Notes under the pieces: model-generated
What the model saw: only the letters and a program-made list of their open reading frames with translations
Told to the model about the DNA's origin: nothing
Databases searched by the model: none
Assembly (NCBI RefSeq): GCF_040676775.1
Contig: NZ_JBFAPP010000003.1
Location: 310,001-374,000 of the forward strand
Length of the DNA: 64,000 nucleotides
Reading direction: 5' to 3'
From: Micromonospora_G sp040676775
GTDB lineage: Bacteria > Actinomycetota > Actinomycetes > Mycobacteriales > Micromonosporaceae
Shown: piece by piece, positions 25,326 through 33,664 of the stretch
Position numbering within the stretch: position 1 is the first letter of the stretch
Layout: the number at the start of each line of letters is the position of its first letter
Position numbers and translations under genes: made by a program

Positions 25326-26046
25326 TAGCGTTCATCATCCTGAACAATCATCGGATTCGACATCGGCTGCGGCTCCATCGGCCGCCGGGGCCGGCGAGGG
25401 ACGGCACTCGGTGCCGTCGGCCATCGCGGCGGGGCGGATCCTGCCCGTGGTGGTGCTCGAAGACGCGGCCGCGGCGGTCCCGCTCGCTGCCGCACTGACC
25501 GCCGGCGGCCTGCACACCGTCGAGGTGACCTTCCGCACCGACGCCGCCGCCGAGGCCATCGCGCTCATGTCCGAGCGGCCGGACCTGCTGGTCGGCGCCG
25601 GCACCGTACTCACACCCGCGCAGGTCGACCGGGCGGTGCAGGCGGGCGCCCGGTTCGTGGTCAGCCCCGGTTTCGGGTCCGCGGTGGTGAAGCACTGCCA
25701 GGAACTCGGCGTACCGGTCTTCCCTGGCGCCGCCACCGCGACCGAGATCCAGATGGCCCTCGACGCCGGGCTGGACACGGTCAAGTTCTTCCCGGCCGAG
25801 CAACTCGGCGGGCTCAACATGATCAAGGCGCTGGCCGCGCCGTTCCGCTCGGTCCGGTTCATCCCGACCGGCGGGGTCAACACCACCAACCTGCCCGACT
25901 ACCTCGCCCACCCGGCGGTACTCGCGGTCGGCGGCACCTGGATGGTCGCCCCGGCCCTGCTCGCCGCCGGCAAGTGGGACGAGGTCACCCGGCTGACCGC
26001 CGCCGCCGTAACCGCCGCCCAAGCAGCCACCGGGAGTCAGGTGTGA
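25321..26046 (+). CDS. eda: KDPG/KHG aldolase
   Basis: 241 residues. After a 30-residue Ser/Ala-rich lead the barrel starts IAAGRILPVVVLEDAAAAVPLAAALTAGGLHTVEVTFRT. The Schiff-base Lys is in GLDTVKFFPAEQLGG near residue 154, and IPTGGVNTTNLPDYL closes the phosphate site. It splits 2-keto-3-deoxy-6-phosphogluconate to pyruvate and glyceraldehyde 3-phosphate. The next gene encodes the kinase that makes this substrate, and the two overlap as GTGA. GTG 25321 matches the leaderless promoter; a GTG at 25411 would remove the lead. Confidence 0.93.
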   Translation: MTSVHHPEQSSDSTSAAAPSAAGAGEGRHSVPSAIAAGRILPVVVLEDAAAAVPLAAALTAGGLHTVEVTFRTDAAAEAIALMSERPDLLVGAGTVLTPAQVDRAVQAGARFVVSPGFGSAVVKHCQELGVPVFPGAATATEIQMALDAGLDTVKFFPAEQLGGLNMIKALAAPFRSVRFIPTGGVNTTNLPDYLAHPAVLAVGGTWMVAPALLAAGKWDEVTRLTAAAVTAAQAATGSQV

Positions 26047-27146
26047 CCGTCATCGAGCTTCGTCCCGCCGACCAGTGCCGCTACGACCTGGTGTCGCTCG
26101 GGGAGATCATGCTCCGGCTCGACCCGGGTGAGGGTCGGGTGCGTACCGCCCGCGGCTTCCGGGCCTTCGAGGGCGGCGGGGAGTACAACGTCGCCCGCGG
26201 GCTGCGGCGCTGCTTCGGGAAACGGACCGCGGTGGTCACCGCGTTCGCCGACAACGAGGTGGGCCGCCTGCTGGAGGACCTGGTCCTGACCGGTGGCGTG
26301 GACACCTCGCTGATCAAGTGGCTGCCGTACGACGGGATCGGGCGCACCGTCCGCAACGGACTCAACTTCACCGAGCGGGGCTTCGGCGTACGGGGCGCGG
26401 TCGGCACCTCGGACCGGGGGCACACCGCCGCCAGTCAGCTCCGCGCCGACGACGTCGACTGGGACCACCTCTTCGGCACGCTGGGCGTGCGCTGGCTGCA
26501 CACCGGCGGCATCTACGCCGCCCTCTCCGAGACCACCCCGGAGACCATCGAGGCGGCGATGTCCGCCGCGCGCCGGCACGGCACGGTCATCTCGTACGAC
26601 CTCAACTACCGGCCGAGCCTCTGGCAGGCGGTCGGCGGGCAGGCGCGGGCGCAGGAGGTCAACCGCCGGCTGGCCCGCTACGTCGACGTGATGATTGGCA
26701 ACGAGGAGGACTTCACCGCCTCGCTCGGTTTCGAGGTGCCCGGCACCGACGAGTCCCTCGCCGACCTGGACGCGGCGAACTTCCGCCGGATGATCGAGGC
26801 GGTGACCAAGGAGTACGACAACTTCCGGGTCGTCGCCACCACGCTGCGCACCGTACACAGCGCCACGGTCAACGACTGGGGTGCGGTCGCCTGGTCGGCC
26901 GACTCCGGATTCGTCGAGGCGACCCACCGGCCGGGGCTGGAGATCCTGGACCGGGTCGGCGGCGGCGACAGCTTCGCCTCCGGCCTGGTGTACGGGCTGA
27001 TGGAACACGGTGACCTGGCCCTCGCCGTCGAGTACGGAGCCGCTCACGGCGCCCTTGCGATGACCACCCCCGGTGACACCTCGATGGCTAGCCGTAAGGA
27101 GGTCGAGGCGCTGATGAGGGGTGCCGGAGCCCGCGTACAGCGCTGA
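26043..27146 (+). CDS. kdgK: 2-Keto-3-deoxygluconate kinase (PfkB family)
   Basis: 367 residues. PfkB motifs: LVSLGEIMLRLDPGEG at the start, FRAFEGGGEYNVARGLRRCFG (substrate-binding GG region), and the catalytic GGGD site in ILDRVGGGDSFASGLVYGL near residue 305 with the base Asp. It phosphorylates 2-keto-3-deoxygluconate for the aldolase encoded just upstream, with which it overlaps by four bases. The sugar assignment rests on this coupling and the IclR neighbour; the family also includes fructo- and ribokinases. The source pathway (uronate or galactonate) is not in the window. Confidence 0.9.
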   Translation: MTVIELRPADQCRYDLVSLGEIMLRLDPGEGRVRTARGFRAFEGGGEYNVARGLRRCFGKRTAVVTAFADNEVGRLLEDLVLTGGVDTSLIKWLPYDGIGRTVRNGLNFTERGFGVRGAVGTSDRGHTAASQLRADDVDWDHLFGTLGVRWLHTGGIYAALSETTPETIEAAMSAARRHGTVISYDLNYRPSLWQAVGGQARAQEVNRRLARYVDVMIGNEEDFTASLGFEVPGTDESLADLDAANFRRMIEAVTKEYDNFRVVATTLRTVHSATVNDWGAVAWSADSGFVEATHRPGLEILDRVGGGDSFASGLVYGLMEHGDLALAVEYGAAHGALAMTTPGDTSMASRKEVEALMRGAGARVQR

Positions 27147-27263
27147 TAATCGAAAACGGGAGGGCCAGGGCGCCACCCCGCGCGGTGCTATCGGTGAGCG
27201 ATCGCACGGAGTAGCGTCTTGGCTTCAACGCGTGCCGAGTCCCCTCCCGGAGGCGTCACCAAC

Positions 27264-28370
27264 ATGCTCGGTTCCACCCTGCGCATCCTGATCGTCGGTG
27301 GGGGCATCGCCGGTCTGGCGACTGCCCGCGCCCTCCGGCTCGCCGGTTTCCGGCCGGAGGTCACCGAGTGGCAATCCGCGCCGATGGCGATCGCGGGCGG
27401 CATCTACCTTCAGGGCAATGCCGCCCGCGCCCTGCGTGACCTGGGCCTGGACAGCCCGGTCCGACCACTGGGCCAGGTGATCGGCCGGCAGCGTTTCCTC
27501 GACGTACGGGGGCGCCGGCTGTGTGAGGTGGACCTCGGTCTGCTCTGGGCCGGGGTGGGGGAGTGCCGGGCGCTGCCCCGTGCCGAACTGCACCAGGTGC
27601 TGCTCACCGCGGCCGGCGGCGAGGTCCGGTACGCCACCGGGATCAACACACTGGAGCTGACCCGCGAGGCCGTCGCGGTCACCTTCGACGACGGCCGGCA
27701 GGGCGAGTACGACCTGGTGATCGGTGCCGACGGCCGGCAGTCCACGGTGCGTTCGCTTGCCGCCCTGGGCGGTCCGGCCCGGCAGGTCGGCCAGATCGTC
27801 TACCGCAGCGTGGTCACGGGTGGACCCAGGGTCACCGACTGGACCGCGTTGCTCGGCCAGCACTCCGCCTTCGTGGTGGTGCCGATGGGCGCCGGCCGGC
27901 TGCACTGCTACGCCGACGAAACCTGTGCCGACCTGCCGGACGACCCGATCGCCCGACTACGGGAACGCTTCGCCGAGTACGGCGGCCCGGTGCCGGCCGT
28001 ACTCGACGCGATCCGTTCCGTGCGGGTCGGTACGAGCGACGAGGTCGAGTTGGGACGCTGGTCGCGTGGGCGGGTGGTGCTGGTCGGTGATGCCGCACAC
28101 GCCACCGCCCCGACCCTGGCCCAGGGTGCCGCGATGGCGCTGGAGGACGCCCTGGTGCTGGCCAGGGCACTGGTCGGGGCGGAAACCGTCACCGAGGCCC
28201 TGGCGCGGTACGAGAGTCGTCGTCGCCCCCGTACAAAATGGGTGCTGGACCGGACCCGCGACCGGGACCGCACCCGCGACGTGCCGCCACCGCTGCGCGA
28301 TCCGTTGTTGCGCGGACGCGGCGCCCGGATCTTCGCCGAGCACTACCGGTTACTACTCGACCCCGCGTAA
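27264..28370 (+). CDS. FAD-dependent monooxygenase (PHBH-type)
   Basis: 368 residues, group A flavin monooxygenase. FAD motif RILIVGGGIAGLATARALRLAGF at the start, the DG motif in YDLVIGADGRQSTVR near residue 153, and the GD motif VVLVGDAAHATAPTLAQGAAMALEDA near 275. Such enzymes hydroxylate aromatic or polyketide substrates with NAD(P)H and oxygen; the substrate is unknown. ATG 27264 has GGAGG ten bases upstream. A 15-codon extension to a TTG at 27219 is possible but unlikely. It is 117 bases after kdgK and 192 before ctaD, so probably its own unit. Confidence 0.9.
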   Translation: MLGSTLRILIVGGGIAGLATARALRLAGFRPEVTEWQSAPMAIAGGIYLQGNAARALRDLGLDSPVRPLGQVIGRQRFLDVRGRRLCEVDLGLLWAGVGECRALPRAELHQVLLTAAGGEVRYATGINTLELTREAVAVTFDDGRQGEYDLVIGADGRQSTVRSLAALGGPARQVGQIVYRSVVTGGPRVTDWTALLGQHSAFVVVPMGAGRLHCYADETCADLPDDPIARLRERFAEYGGPVPAVLDAIRSVRVGTSDEVELGRWSRGRVVLVGDAAHATAPTLAQGAAMALEDALVLARALVGAETVTEALARYESRRRPRTKWVLDRTRDRDRTRDVPPPLRDPLLRGRGARIFAEHYRLLLDPA

Positions 28371-28562
28371 CCGCGCACCGCGACGCCGCCGCCGCGGCGG
28401 AAGCCGGTGGACCGCCCCCGACGGCGCGTCCGGCCACCCGGCGCCGGAGCCGCCGCTGCTGGGGACTATTCTCGCCTCCGAGATACGGCCAACAGAGAAT
28501 CAACAGCGCGTGCGGATCAGATCTGTGGGCGCAGTGGGACCAACGAGAACCGGAGGCCACTC

Positions 28563-30320
28563 GTGACCACCGTCGCACCGAAGCCGATCGTGACCCGGCC
28601 CTGGCCGGTCCGCCAGCCGGTAAAGGGTTCGGCCATCGCGCGGCTGCTGCGTACGACGGACGCGAAGCAGATCGGGATCATGTACATGATCACGGCTTTC
28701 GCGTTCTTCATGATCGGCGGCCTGATGGCGCTGCTCATGCGTGCCGAGCTGGCCCGGCCGGGACTGCAGTTCCTCTCGGCCGAGCAGTACAACCAGCTGT
28801 TCACCATGCACGGCACGATCATGCTGCTGTTCTTCGCGACGCCGATCGTGTTCGCGTTCGCGAACTACGTGGTGCCGTTGCAGATCGGCGCCCCTGACGT
28901 CTCCTTTCCCCGGCTGAACAGCTTCGCGTACTGGCTCTACCTGTTCGGCGGGACGATGGCGCTCGGCGGCTTCGTCAGCCCCGGTGGCGCCGCCGACTTC
29001 GGCTGGTTCGCGTACGCGCCGCTGAGCAGTGTGGAGAACTCGCCGGGTGTCGGCGCCAACCTGTGGATCGTCGGCCTGGCCATCTCCGGCCTGGGCACCA
29101 TCCTCGGTGGCGTGAACATGATCACTACGATCCTCACGCTGCGTGCGCCCGGCATGACGATGTTCCGGATGTCGATCTTCACCTGGGCCATCCTGGTCAC
29201 CAGCCTGCTGGTGATCATGGTCTTCCCGCTGCTCGCGGCGGCCCTGTTCGCGCTCGCCGCGGACCGGATCCTGGGTGCGCACGTCTTCGACGCGGCCACC
29301 GGTGGACCGATGCTCTGGCAGCATCTCTTCTGGTTCTTCGGCCATCCCGAGGTCTACATCGTCGCGCTGCCGTTCTTCGGCATCATCAGCGAGGTCATCC
29401 CGGTCTTCTCCCGCAAGCCGATGTTCGGCTACAAGGGCATGGTCGGCGCGATGATCGGTATCGCCGCGCTGTCGATGAGCGTCTGGGCGCACCACATGTT
29501 CGCCACCGGCCAGGTGCTGCTGCCGTTCTTCTCGTTCCTGAGCTTCCTGATCGCCGTACCGACCGGCATGAAGTTCTTCAACTGGATCGGCACCATGTGG
29601 CGAGGCCAGATCAGCTTCGAGGCGCCCATGCTCTGGGCGGTCGGCTTCCTGGTCACGTTCCTCTTCGGTGGCCTCTCCGGCGTACTGCTGGCCAGCCCGC
29701 CGGTCGACTTCCACGTCTCCGATACGTACTTCGTGGTGGCGCACTTCCACTACGTACTCTTCGGCACCATCGTGTTCGCCGTCTTCGCCGGCATCTACTT
29801 CTGGTTCCCGAAGATGTTCGGCCGGATGCTGGACGAGCGCCTGGCCAAGGTGCACTTCTGGCTCACCATGGTCGGCTTCCACACCACCTTCCTGGTGCAG
29901 CACTGGCTCGGCGCCGAGGGCATGCCCCGGCGGTACGCCGACTACCTGCCCACCGACGGCTTCACCACGCTGAACACGATCTCCACGATCGGCGCGTTCA
30001 TCACCGGTATTTCCACGTTGCCGTTCATCTACAACGTCTGGAAGTCGTACAAGACCGGTCCGGTGGTCGAGGTCGACGACCCGTGGGGTCACGGCAACTC
30101 GCTTGAGTGGGCGACCAGCTCGCCGCCGCCGCTGCGTAACTTCGACCGGATGCCCCGCATCCGCTCCGAGCGCCCGGCCTTCGACCTCAAGTTCCCGGAA
30201 CTGGCCGCCGGCCACTCGCTGGCCGGCCCGCCCGAGGGCGGTGCCAAGCCCCTGACCAGCGAGTCCGACGGCGGCGCCAGCTACCAGGAGGACGTCGCCT
30301 CCGACCGCGACCGCCCCTGA
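28563..30320 (+). CDS. ctaD: Cytochrome c oxidase subunit I
   Basis: 585 residues with twelve membrane helices. Haem and copper ligands are visible: His in LFTMHGTIMLLFF near residue 82, the cross-linked His-Tyr in GHPEVYIVALPF near 260, the CuB His pair in VWAHHMFATG near 309, and the haem pair in VVAHFHYVLFG near 393. It is the catalytic core of the aa3 oxidase, reducing oxygen and pumping protons. The C-terminal 60 residues are hydrophilic and face the cytoplasm. GTG 28563 has GGAGG six bases before. The other ctaCEF genes are not adjacent, which is usual in actinobacteria. Confidence 0.98.
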   Translation: MTTVAPKPIVTRPWPVRQPVKGSAIARLLRTTDAKQIGIMYMITAFAFFMIGGLMALLMRAELARPGLQFLSAEQYNQLFTMHGTIMLLFFATPIVFAFANYVVPLQIGAPDVSFPRLNSFAYWLYLFGGTMALGGFVSPGGAADFGWFAYAPLSSVENSPGVGANLWIVGLAISGLGTILGGVNMITTILTLRAPGMTMFRMSIFTWAILVTSLLVIMVFPLLAAALFALAADRILGAHVFDAATGGPMLWQHLFWFFGHPEVYIVALPFFGIISEVIPVFSRKPMFGYKGMVGAMIGIAALSMSVWAHHMFATGQVLLPFFSFLSFLIAVPTGMKFFNWIGTMWRGQISFEAPMLWAVGFLVTFLFGGLSGVLLASPPVDFHVSDTYFVVAHFHYVLFGTIVFAVFAGIYFWFPKMFGRMLDERLAKVHFWLTMVGFHTTFLVQHWLGAEGMPRRYADYLPTDGFTTLNTISTIGAFITGISTLPFIYNVWKSYKTGPVVEVDDPWGHGNSLEWATSSPPPLRNFDRMPRIRSERPAFDLKFPELAAGHSLAGPPEGGAKPLTSESDGGASYQEDVASDRDRP

Positions 30321-30335
30321 CCCTGCAACCCACGC

Positions 30336-30366
30336 AAAGGCGCCGCCCCTTCGGGGCGGCGCCTTT
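30336..30366 (+). terminator. ctaD terminator
   Basis: A perfect 14-base stem AAAGGCGCCGCCCC (30336-30349) pairs with 30353-30366 through a tight TTC loop and ends in TTTCC, fifteen bases after the ctaD stop. This is the classical rho-independent form. Confidence 0.92.
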
Positions 30367-30391
30367 CCGCATCCCCCAACCGCCCCTTCAC

Positions 30392-30455
30392 TCGTTGATC
30401 ATGAAGTTAGCGCGGATTTCTCGCGCTCAGAGTGCGTTAACTTCATGATCAACGA
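30392..30455. repeat. Long palindrome that ends the MFS reading frame
   Basis: TCGTTGATCATGAAGTTAGC-GC (30392-30413) is mirrored at 30434-30455 with one mismatch, spacer 20 bases. It lies partly inside the MFS gene: the right arm, loop and part of the left arm are translated, and the stop TGA (30399-30401) lies in the left arm. It resembles a dispersed intergenic element and may double as a terminator. Confidence 0.85.
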
Positions 30456-31637
30456 CGGGTCGGCGGGGTTGGGGTGGGGGTGGTGGGGGGTTAGGGGGAG
30501 GGATAGGAGGGCGATCAGGGCGCCTAGGAGGCCGGTGGCGGCGAAGCCCCAGGCGGGGGACGACGCGTCGATCACGGCGCCGGCCAGCGGGGCGCCGAGG
30601 GCCACGCCGACGGTGATGGCGGAGCCGTGCAGGCCCATCGCCTCGCCGCGCACACTGGCCGGGACGAGCCGGCTGACCGCGTCGGCGGTGGCCGCCAGGG
30701 TCGGCGCGCAGAGCGCACCGGCGGGCAGCAGCGCGAGGCTCAGCAGCCACCACCGGCCGCCGCCGAGTCCGACCGGGATGGTCGCCAGACCGAGCAGTAC
30801 GGTCAGCAGCAGCGGCGAGACCGGGCGGGACAGCGCGCCGTACGCGAAGCCGCCGACCAGCGAGTACGCCGCCCACATCGACAGCACCGCGCCGGTCCAC
30901 CCGACCTGGTCGTGCTCGCGCAGCACCGCCACCACCGAGACGTCGGTGCCCCCGAGCACCAGCGTGCCGGCCACGCTGATGGCGAGCAGCCCGATCAGCC
31001 GAGGGGTGAGCCACTCCCGCCGCGCCACCGGCCGGCCGGGATCGGTCGCCTCCGCGGCGGTCCTGGTCGGCGGGTTGAGCACGAACAGGATCACCCCGGA
31101 CAGGGCCATGCCGGCACCGATCGCGAACATGGTGACCTCGGGCGAGACGGTGGTGGCCAGCAGCACGGCCAGCGCCGGCCCGGTCATGAAGGACACCTCG
31201 ACCGACATCGAGTCCAGCGCGTACGCCTGCCGGCGCCGCTCCGGCGGGACCAGCGCGGCGATCGACTGCCGGACCACGGAGAAGACCGGCAGCGTCAGCA
31301 GACCGCCGAACAGCACCGAGCCGAGCAGGACCGGATACGACAGGTGCGGGGCGGTGAGCCAGAACACCGCCGAGGCGAGCGTGGTCAGCAGCAGCACCGG
31401 ACGCAGGCCGCGCCGGTCGACCAACCGGCCCAGCAGGGGTGCGCCGAGGGCCGAGCCGACGGTCATCACACCACCGACGGCACCGGCTGCGGCGTAGCCG
31501 TACCCCATTCCGACCACGTGCAGGGTCAGCACCACGGCGGAGGCCGCCATCGGCACCCTGGCCAGGATCGACACGAGCAGCAGCGGCCGGAGCCCAGGCA
31601 GCGCGAGCGTTTTCCGGTAAGGCTTCAAATCCAACAC
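30399..31637 (-). CDS. MFS transporter
   Basis: 412 residues with twelve predicted membrane helices in two halves. The first half has the loop-2 motif GAPLLGRLVDRRGLRPVLLL, the family's G-x-x-x-D-R-x-G-R signature. It is probably a drug or small-molecule exporter, but the substrate is not predictable. I place the start at GTG 31637 because GGGAGG lies eight bases upstream, giving MLDLKPYRKTLALPGLRPLLL; the longer frame to 31682 lacks such a site. The final about 19 residues (LIMKLTHSEREKSALTS) are encoded by the 30392-30455 palindrome, so the C-terminus has been supplied by the repeat. Confidence 0.88.
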   Translation of the reverse strand: MLDLKPYRKTLALPGLRPLLLVSILARVPMAASAVVLTLHVVGMGYGYAAAGAVGGVMTVGSALGAPLLGRLVDRRGLRPVLLLTTLASAVFWLTAPHLSYPVLLGSVLFGGLLTLPVFSVVRQSIAALVPPERRRQAYALDSMSVEVSFMTGPALAVLLATTVSPEVTMFAIGAGMALSGVILFVLNPPTRTAAEATDPGRPVARREWLTPRLIGLLAISVAGTLVLGGTDVSVVAVLREHDQVGWTGAVLSMWAAYSLVGGFAYGALSRPVSPLLLTVLLGLATIPVGLGGGRWWLLSLALLPAGALCAPTLAATADAVSRLVPASVRGEAMGLHGSAITVGVALGAPLAGAVIDASSPAWGFAATGLLGALIALLSLPLTPHHPHPNPADPSLIMKLTHSEREKSALTS

Positions 31638-31711
31638 GGTCCGTACCTCCCGGACCATCTTGGCCCAGGGGTGGGACACCACCGCCAGCGGGTTTTGCCG
31701 CCCGGCCCGGC

Positions 31712-32293
31712 TCAGCGCCCCTGGATCACCGGTTCACCCAGGAGTGTGATCCCCGCCTCGTCCAGCTCGGTGACCGTCTGGTCGGTGGTCAGGCGGGCCA
31801 CCCCGGCGGTCAGGTCGAGCAGCACGGTGGTGGCGAAGCCCTCCCGGGCGGCGTCCAGCGCGGTCGCCCGTACGCAGTGGTCGGTGGCGATACCGACCAC
31901 GTCCACCGTGTCGACCTCGCGCTCGCGCAACCACTCGGCCAGTGCCTGGCCGCCGTCCGACAACCCCTCGAACCCGGAGTACGCCGCGGACCGTTCCCCC
32001 TTGCGGAACACCGCCTCGATCGGGTCCGTACGCAGGTTCGGGTGGAAATCCGCACCCGGTGTCCCGGCCACGCAGTGCTCCGGCCAGGAGTCCACGTAGT
32101 CCGCCGGCTCACCGAAGTGCGCGCCGGGGTCGACGTGGTAGTCCTTCGTCGCCACCACGTGCTGCCACCGCTCAGGTTCGGTTTCCAGCAGCGCGGAGAT
32201 GCTCGCCGCGATCTCGGCGCCACCGCCGACCGGGAGCGAGCCGCCCTCGCAGAAGTCCTTCTGCACGTCGACGATGATCAGTGCTCTGCTCAT
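31712..32293 (-). CDS. pncA: Nicotinamidase
   Basis: 193 residues of the isochorismatase-like cysteine hydrolase fold. The catalytic triad is visible: Asp in LIIVDVQKDFCEGG, Lys in FRKGERSAAYSGF near residue 97, and Cys in VGIATDHCVRATAL near 139. Metal ligands are in TKDYHVDPGAHF. It deamidates nicotinamide to nicotinic acid, the first step of NAD salvage, and the product feeds the phosphoribosyltransferase encoded 31 bases upstream. Both genes form a pncB-pncA operon. Confidence 0.96.
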   Translation of the reverse strand: MSRALIIVDVQKDFCEGGSLPVGGGAEIAASISALLETEPERWQHVVATKDYHVDPGAHFGEPADYVDSWPEHCVAGTPGADFHPNLRTDPIEAVFRKGERSAAYSGFEGLSDGGQALAEWLREREVDTVDVVGIATDHCVRATALDAAREGFATTVLLDLTAGVARLTTDQTVTELDEAGITLLGEPVIQGR

Positions 32294-32324
32294 CTGGGTA
32301 ACGCCTTTCGGATCGTCTCGCAGG

Positions 32325-33611
32325 TCAGCTCGTCGGCACCACGGTGACCGGGATGGTCGGGTCCCCGGCGGAGAGCTTCAGCCCCTCCCAGGGGATCGAG
32401 ATGAGGCACTGCCGCAGGTGCTCGCGGGACTCGACCAGGCCGGGCAGCTCCACCGGCTCGCCCGCGACCACGAAACTGCGCTGCAGCAGCCGGTCGTTGG
32501 GCCGGTGGTCGGGCACCCCCTGGGAGACCACGATCTCCTCGGTCGCCGTACCGGTCGGCTTGTGCCGGCGGATCGCCACCTTGCGCCCGCCGACGGTCGC
32601 CTTGTTCTCCGACCGCTTCACCACCGGGCGCCCGTCGACCTCGACCAGCTTGTAGACCAGCCCGGCGGTGGGGGCGCCGGAGCCGGTGACCACCGCGGTA
32701 CCGGCGCCGTACATGTCGACCGGTTCGGCGGCGAGCGCGGCGATCGCGTACTCGTCCAGGTCGCCGGAGACGATGATTTTCGTTTCGGTGGCGCCGAGCG
32801 AGTCGAGCAACTCCCGGGAGTGGTGCGCCAGCACCGACAGGTCACCCGAGTCGATCCGGATCGCCCGCAGGTCCGGCCCGGCGACCGCGATCGCGTTCCG
32901 GATGCCCTGGGCGATGTCGTACGTGTCGACCAGCAGCGTCGTACCCTTGCCCTGCGCCGCCACCTGCGAGGCGAACGCGGTCGCCTCGTCGTCGTGCAGC
33001 AGCGTGAACGCGTGCGCGGCGGTACCCGCCGTCGGGATGCCGTAGCGCTGCCCCGCCGCCAGGTTCGAGGTGAAGCCGAATCCGGCCAGGTACGCCGACC
33101 GGGCGGCGGCGACCGCGGCCTCCTCGTGCGCCCGGCGGGAGCCCATCTCGATCACCGTACGGCCGCGGGCGGCGGTCACCATCCTCGCCGCGGCGGCGGC
33201 GATCGCACAGTCGTGGTTGAGCACCGACAGGGCCAGCGTCTCCAACATCACGCACTCGGCGAAGGTGCCGGAGACGGTCAGGATCGGCGAGCCGGGGAAG
33301 AACAGCTCGCCCTCGGCGTACCCCTCGATGTCGCCGGTGAAGCGGAACCGCGACAGCCAGGCGGCGGTCTGCTCGTCCACCACCCCGGCCTCGCGCAGCC
33401 AGTCCACCTCGGCGGAGTCGAAGCGGAACTCACGGATCAGCTCGACCAGACGGGCCGTGCCGGCGACCACGCCGTAACGCCGGCCGGTGGGCAGCCGGCG
33501 GGTGAACACCTCGAAGACGCACTGGCGGTCGGCGGTGCCGTCCTTGAGGGCGGCACTGACCATGGTCAGCTCGTAGTGGTCGGTCAACAACGAGGAATGA
33601 GGACTGCTCAC
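32325..33611 (-). CDS. pncB: Nicotinate phosphoribosyltransferase
   Basis: 428 residues, typical length. The N-terminus SSLLTDHYELTMVSAALKDG and FEVFTRRLPTGRRYGVVAG are characteristic. Later motifs are VIEMGSRRAHEEAA, FGFTSNLAAGQRYG, IRIDSGDLSVLAH and YGAGTAVVTG. It joins nicotinic acid with PRPP to form nicotinate mononucleotide for NAD synthesis. The gene starts at GTG 33611, where TAGGCT six bases upstream indicates a leaderless mRNA. In Mycobacterium tuberculosis pncB1 likewise stands next to clpS, divergently; here a LuxR regulator and a GTPase-like gene intervene. Confidence 0.96.
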   Translation of the reverse strand: MSSPHSSLLTDHYELTMVSAALKDGTADRQCVFEVFTRRLPTGRRYGVVAGTARLVELIREFRFDSAEVDWLREAGVVDEQTAAWLSRFRFTGDIEGYAEGELFFPGSPILTVSGTFAECVMLETLALSVLNHDCAIAAAAARMVTAARGRTVIEMGSRRAHEEAAVAAARSAYLAGFGFTSNLAAGQRYGIPTAGTAAHAFTLLHDDEATAFASQVAAQGKGTTLLVDTYDIAQGIRNAIAVAGPDLRAIRIDSGDLSVLAHHSRELLDSLGATETKIIVSGDLDEYAIAALAAEPVDMYGAGTAVVTGSGAPTAGLVYKLVEVDGRPVVKRSENKATVGGRKVAIRRHKPTGTATEEIVVSQGVPDHRPNDRLLQRSFVVAGEPVELPGLVESREHLRQCLISIPWEGLKLSAGDPTIPVTVVPTS

Positions 33612-33617
33612 CCGTCT

Positions 33618-33623
33618 AGCCTA
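33618..33623 (-). promoter_or_regulatory. Leaderless -10 box (TAGGCT) of pncB
   Basis: TAGGCT on the minus strand, followed by six bases and then GTG 33611. No clear -35 hexamer or ribosome-binding site. Confidence 0.6.
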
Positions 33624-33664
33624 AGCGCGCCTCCGTTCGGCCGGGACGGCATGTCCACAGGCGT

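Noticed and set aside
28500..30215. 571-codon frame opposite ctaD
   Set aside because: Rich in Glu, Gln, Arg and His, no motif; ctaD is certain on the other strand.
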